From an uncultured Bacteroides sp. (GTDB taxonomy: Bacteria; Bacteroidota; Bacteroidia; Bacteroidales; Bacteroidaceae): a stretch of 64,000 nt of DNA. Positions 62,107 to 64,000 of the stretch are shown one piece after another. How positions within the stretch are numbered: the first letter of the stretch is position 1; each line of letters opens with the position of its first letter. Made by a program: the position numbers and the translations under genes. The notes under the pieces were generated by a model, which was not told the origin of the DNA, did no database searches, and was given only the letters and a program-made list of their open reading frames with translations. The DNA lies in contig UQTJ01000015.1 of the NCBI GenBank assembly GCA_900544075.1, positions 1 to 64,000 on the forward strand, in the 5' to 3' direction.

Positions 62107-62345
62107 TTACTGAATGACATATTAACGAAAGGTGTTATTGATATTATCTTCTAAAGTCAAACTTCGCAACTTTGATATTTAGCACGAAGATAATAGCAAT
62201 AGCACCACACCATGGGTATTCTAAATCTTATAACATAAGGAATAGTTTAATCCAATTGGTGTGGGATGCTATTGTTTTATCCGTGCTAAAGGTAATGCGA
62301 AGACCTGACTTTAGGATGAAATAATATAATTTCCACACCTTTTAT
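62107..62345 (+). ncRNA. ssrS: Rod-shaped non-coding RNA, probable 6S RNA
   Basis: Nested pairing joins the two halves of the region: AAAGGTGT (62128) with ACACCTTT (62335), ATATTAT (62141) with ATAATAT (62321), CTAAAGTCA (62151) with TGACTTTAG (62306), CTTCGCA (62162) with TGCGAAG (62296), TTTAGCACG (62178) with CGTGCTAAA (62282), AATAGCA (62192) with TGCTATT (62267), and CCACACC (62205) with GGTGTGG (62258). A large asymmetric bubble lies between the fourth and fifth stems (62169-62177 opposite 62291-62295). One long interrupted hairpin of about 215 nt with a central bubble is the 6S architecture, known to mimic an open promoter and bind RNA polymerase. Bacteroidales carry a 6S-class RNA (the Bacteroidales-1 motif). 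No reading frame covers it. The exact ends are inferred. Confidence 0.7.
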
Positions 62346-62412
62346 TTATCATCTTGCTTCAGAAGAAACTGGCAAGAATTAAATTAAGTATTAACTATAA
62401 ACTTATGTTATT

Positions 62413-63150
62413 ATGAAAACTTTTAAATTATTTTTAGTCACTTTTTTTGCGTTGACAGTAGCAAATGGTTATTCACAACAAAGCAACGTTAACAATGTAT
62501 CTGGTGGAACAAACTCAAAAGGCTGGTCAAGAATATCTGTTTCATATATTCCATCAACATTAAACGTAGATGGAGGAGATGACCTCAAATTCCAAGGATT
62601 CAATTTAGGATGGACAAAGGGGTTCAATATAGCAAACAATGTTCCTTTATTTATAGAAGCTGGTGCCGGTATTCAATTCAGAAGATATTCAGACTCAGAG
62701 TCAGAAAGCTTTAACGAATCTGGAGTTAGTGGTAAAATTAAAGTAACAGAAAAATTAAACGTTTTATCTTTGAATATCCCTGTAAACCTTGTTTATAAAT
62801 TCAATGCCACTCCCGATTTTTCCATAGAGCCGTTTGTCGGAATAGATTTTAGATTCAATTTAATGGGAAAATTAAAATCTGAGGCAAACTATTCAGGAGA
62901 TTATGAAGATGAAGTAAATGAAGCTATAAAAGATTATTTACCTGATAGCGACATTAATATTTTTGATGAAGATGACATGAACGATTTGGGAGTAGATCCG
63001 GCTAAGCGTTTTCAGGCAGGTTGGCATATAGGAACAAACTTCACTTATAAAAAAGTGTCTTTAGGTATAAGTTATGGACAAGATTTTAACGAAATTGTCG
63101 AAGACTGTAAGTTATCAACAACCACTGTAACATTAGGATTTAATTTCTAG
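62413..63150 (+). CDS. Outer-membrane beta-barrel (porin-family) protein
   Basis: A 245-residue protein with a signal peptide (MKTFKLFLVTFFALTVANGYS). The mature part alternates amphipathic strands (WSRISVSYIPSTLNV, GFNLGWTKGFNIAN, PLFIEAGAGIQFRRY, LNVLSLNIPVNLVYKF, FSIEPFVGIDFRFNLMG) and ends in Phe (VTLGFNF), the barrel-assembly signal. An acidic loop (about 160-200, DYEDEVNEAIKDYLPDSDINIFDEDDMND) protrudes. It is like OMP_b-brl family proteins. The 70-bp gap from the 6S-like RNA means either a separate promoter or read-through. Confidence 0.85.
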   Translation: MKTFKLFLVTFFALTVANGYSQQSNVNNVSGGTNSKGWSRISVSYIPSTLNVDGGDDLKFQGFNLGWTKGFNIANNVPLFIEAGAGIQFRRYSDSESESFNESGVSGKIKVTEKLNVLSLNIPVNLVYKFNATPDFSIEPFVGIDFRFNLMGKLKSEANYSGDYEDEVNEAIKDYLPDSDINIFDEDDMNDLGVDPAKRFQAGWHIGTNFTYKKVSLGISYGQDFNEIVEDCKLSTTTVTLGFNF

Positions 63151-63162
63151 TTTTTTAGCATA

Positions 63163-63196
63163 AAGGCTTCCAGAAATACACGGAAGCCTTTTTCAT
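63163..63196. terminator. Convergent terminator
   Basis: AAAGGCTTCC pairs with GGAAGCCTTT and is followed by TTT; it separates the barrel gene from the minus-strand gene, overlapping the latter's stop region. Confidence 0.85.
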
Positions 63197-64000
63197 TGAT
63201 TACAAATTACATAAGCATGATATCTCGTGACTTCAGTCACAGGAGTGAGTGACAAATAGCCACTTACGATTCTATCATTATCATCTTTTATCAGATGAAA
63301 AACCGACAATTCTTCATGTTTTGCTAAAGCTTCACCGTCAGAATTATAATGCTCTACTACAAATTTACCACGAGAGGATGGACAAAGGTATCTGTCGAAT
63401 ATTATACGCGACACTACACCCATGTTCATCCTCATATTTATTTCCACACATGGATGTACCAGAATCTCGCCATTCTGACTGCAAATCATCATATCCACAC
63501 CAAAGTATCCGGTATAGTAACCGGAAACCATCACAGAGAATATCTCAAGAAGCCTTTCGCGGACATCGTGCAATGTCGCGGACTGAATGCCATATGACAA
63601 AAGATGTTCTTCAATTCCGGAATCAGACATCAGTATATTCTGCTTATAATTGCCAAAATCGTCAGTTTCAAACAGTGAATATCCGGCAAAAGAAACTGTT
63701 CCTTCCGGAGAGGAATAAAACTCCATGGCAAAATCGCACACCTTATTATATATAGGCTCAGCCATTACACATCCCTGAGTGCGAAGTATGCGCGAAATCC
63801 ACCCCTCGACATTGGCATTCCACGACTTACGGCACACACGGTACAGTCCCCTACCGCTTCCAGACCAAGGTGCTTTGAGTATCAGACTTCCGTTCGCCTC
63901 AAGATGCATCCTGACCTCTTCGAGTTTACTGCAGCAGAAAGCTTCTCCACAGACTCCATCTACAGACGATAATTGCGACAGCACATCCACACATCGTTGG
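63193..64000 (-). CDS. ATP-grasp-like ligase, partial (start beyond window)
   Basis: The frame is open to the window edge (upstream codons read QRC before the Val-Asp at 63990), so the 5' end is missing. The visible 269 residues have ATP-grasp features: LEANGSLILKAPWSGSGRGLYRV (ATP-binding Lys and glycine loop), CVMAEPIYNKVCDFAMEFY, and GYYTGYFGVDMMICSQNGEILVHPCVEINMRMNMG (metal-binding E-x-N-x-R at the end, here EINMRMNMG). Some ATP-grasp enzymes join carboxylates to amines or thiols. Substrate unknown. It lies 41 bp beyond the stop of the convergent barrel gene. Confidence 0.75.
   Translation of the reverse strand, partial: QRCVDVLSQLSSVDGVCGEAFCCSKLEEVRMHLEANGSLILKAPWSGSGRGLYRVCRKSWNANVEGWISRILRTQGCVMAEPIYNKVCDFAMEFYSSPEGTVSFAGYSLFETDDFGNYKQNILMSDSGIEEHLLSYGIQSATLHDVRERLLEIFSVMVSGYYTGYFGVDMMICSQNGEILVHPCVEINMRMNMGVVSRIIFDRYLCPSSRGKFVVEHYNSDGEALAKHEELSVFHLIKDDNDRIVSGYLSLTPVTEVTRYHAYVICNQ

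Overview
The window looks like the chromosome of a gut-type Bacteroidales bacterium, most likely family Bacteroidaceae (Bacteroides/Phocaeicola-like). The evidence is the SusC/SusD glycan-uptake locus, the lpxD - lpxC/fabZ fusion - lpxA order, RprX/RprY, NigD-like and DUF4827-like lipoproteins, an EF-G2-type translation factor, and many promoters of the Bacteroides class (-7 box TAnnTTTG, once with a perfect TTTG 19 bp upstream). I see no rRNA, tRNA, CRISPR, IS element or prophage.

Region 1 (about 1-18400) is a polysaccharide-utilisation locus that fits glucuronoxylan. On the minus strand it encodes SusC, SusD, two surface glycan-binding lipoproteins, a GH30 lipoprotein, GH2 and GH115. It is flanked by two broken glycosidase genes: a GH43 remnant (frameshift, large internal deletion, lost end) and a divergent GH35-type gene with one in-frame TGA at a tryptophan position. 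The 738-bp divergent promoter region holds two copies of a dyad operator and a helically phased box array. No regulator for the locus lies in the window.

Region 2 (about 18400-32600) is housekeeping: purM, prfA, pyrF, the lipid A operon, miaA, a GT2 glycosyltransferase, mtaB, rpsF-rpsR-rplI and a MarR regulator. It also carries several small genes, including a cysteine-rich mini-lipoprotein and a 58-residue membrane protein. Region 3 (32600-53100) carries rprXY, fusA2 (G-domain catalytic His replaced by Ser), hemW, glmM, nrnA, a comEC-like gene, rpe, an ECF sigma factor overlapping a membrane-anchored beta-barrel partner, a NigD-like gene overlapping fmt tail-to-tail, a ClC channel, a Sua5-family gene, mrp and trmB. 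Region 4 (53100-64000) has ilvE, xseAB, an S8 protease, a flavin oxidoreductase, an S41 protease, a strong 6S-like RNA candidate, an outer-membrane barrel and a truncated ATP-grasp-like gene.

The most unusual signal is non-coding. Several intergenic regions carry degenerate hexamers repeated exactly or nearly every 11 bp, or every 21-22 bp. The clearest are 44924-45006 (eight hexamers at exact 11-bp steps) and 61781-61875 (nine hexamers, one 12-bp step), which share the words TTATAA, TTCGAA and TTTAAA. A 22-bp array at 58617-58704 and looser ones at 16057-16180 and 37543-37630 may be relatives. I know of no description of such elements.
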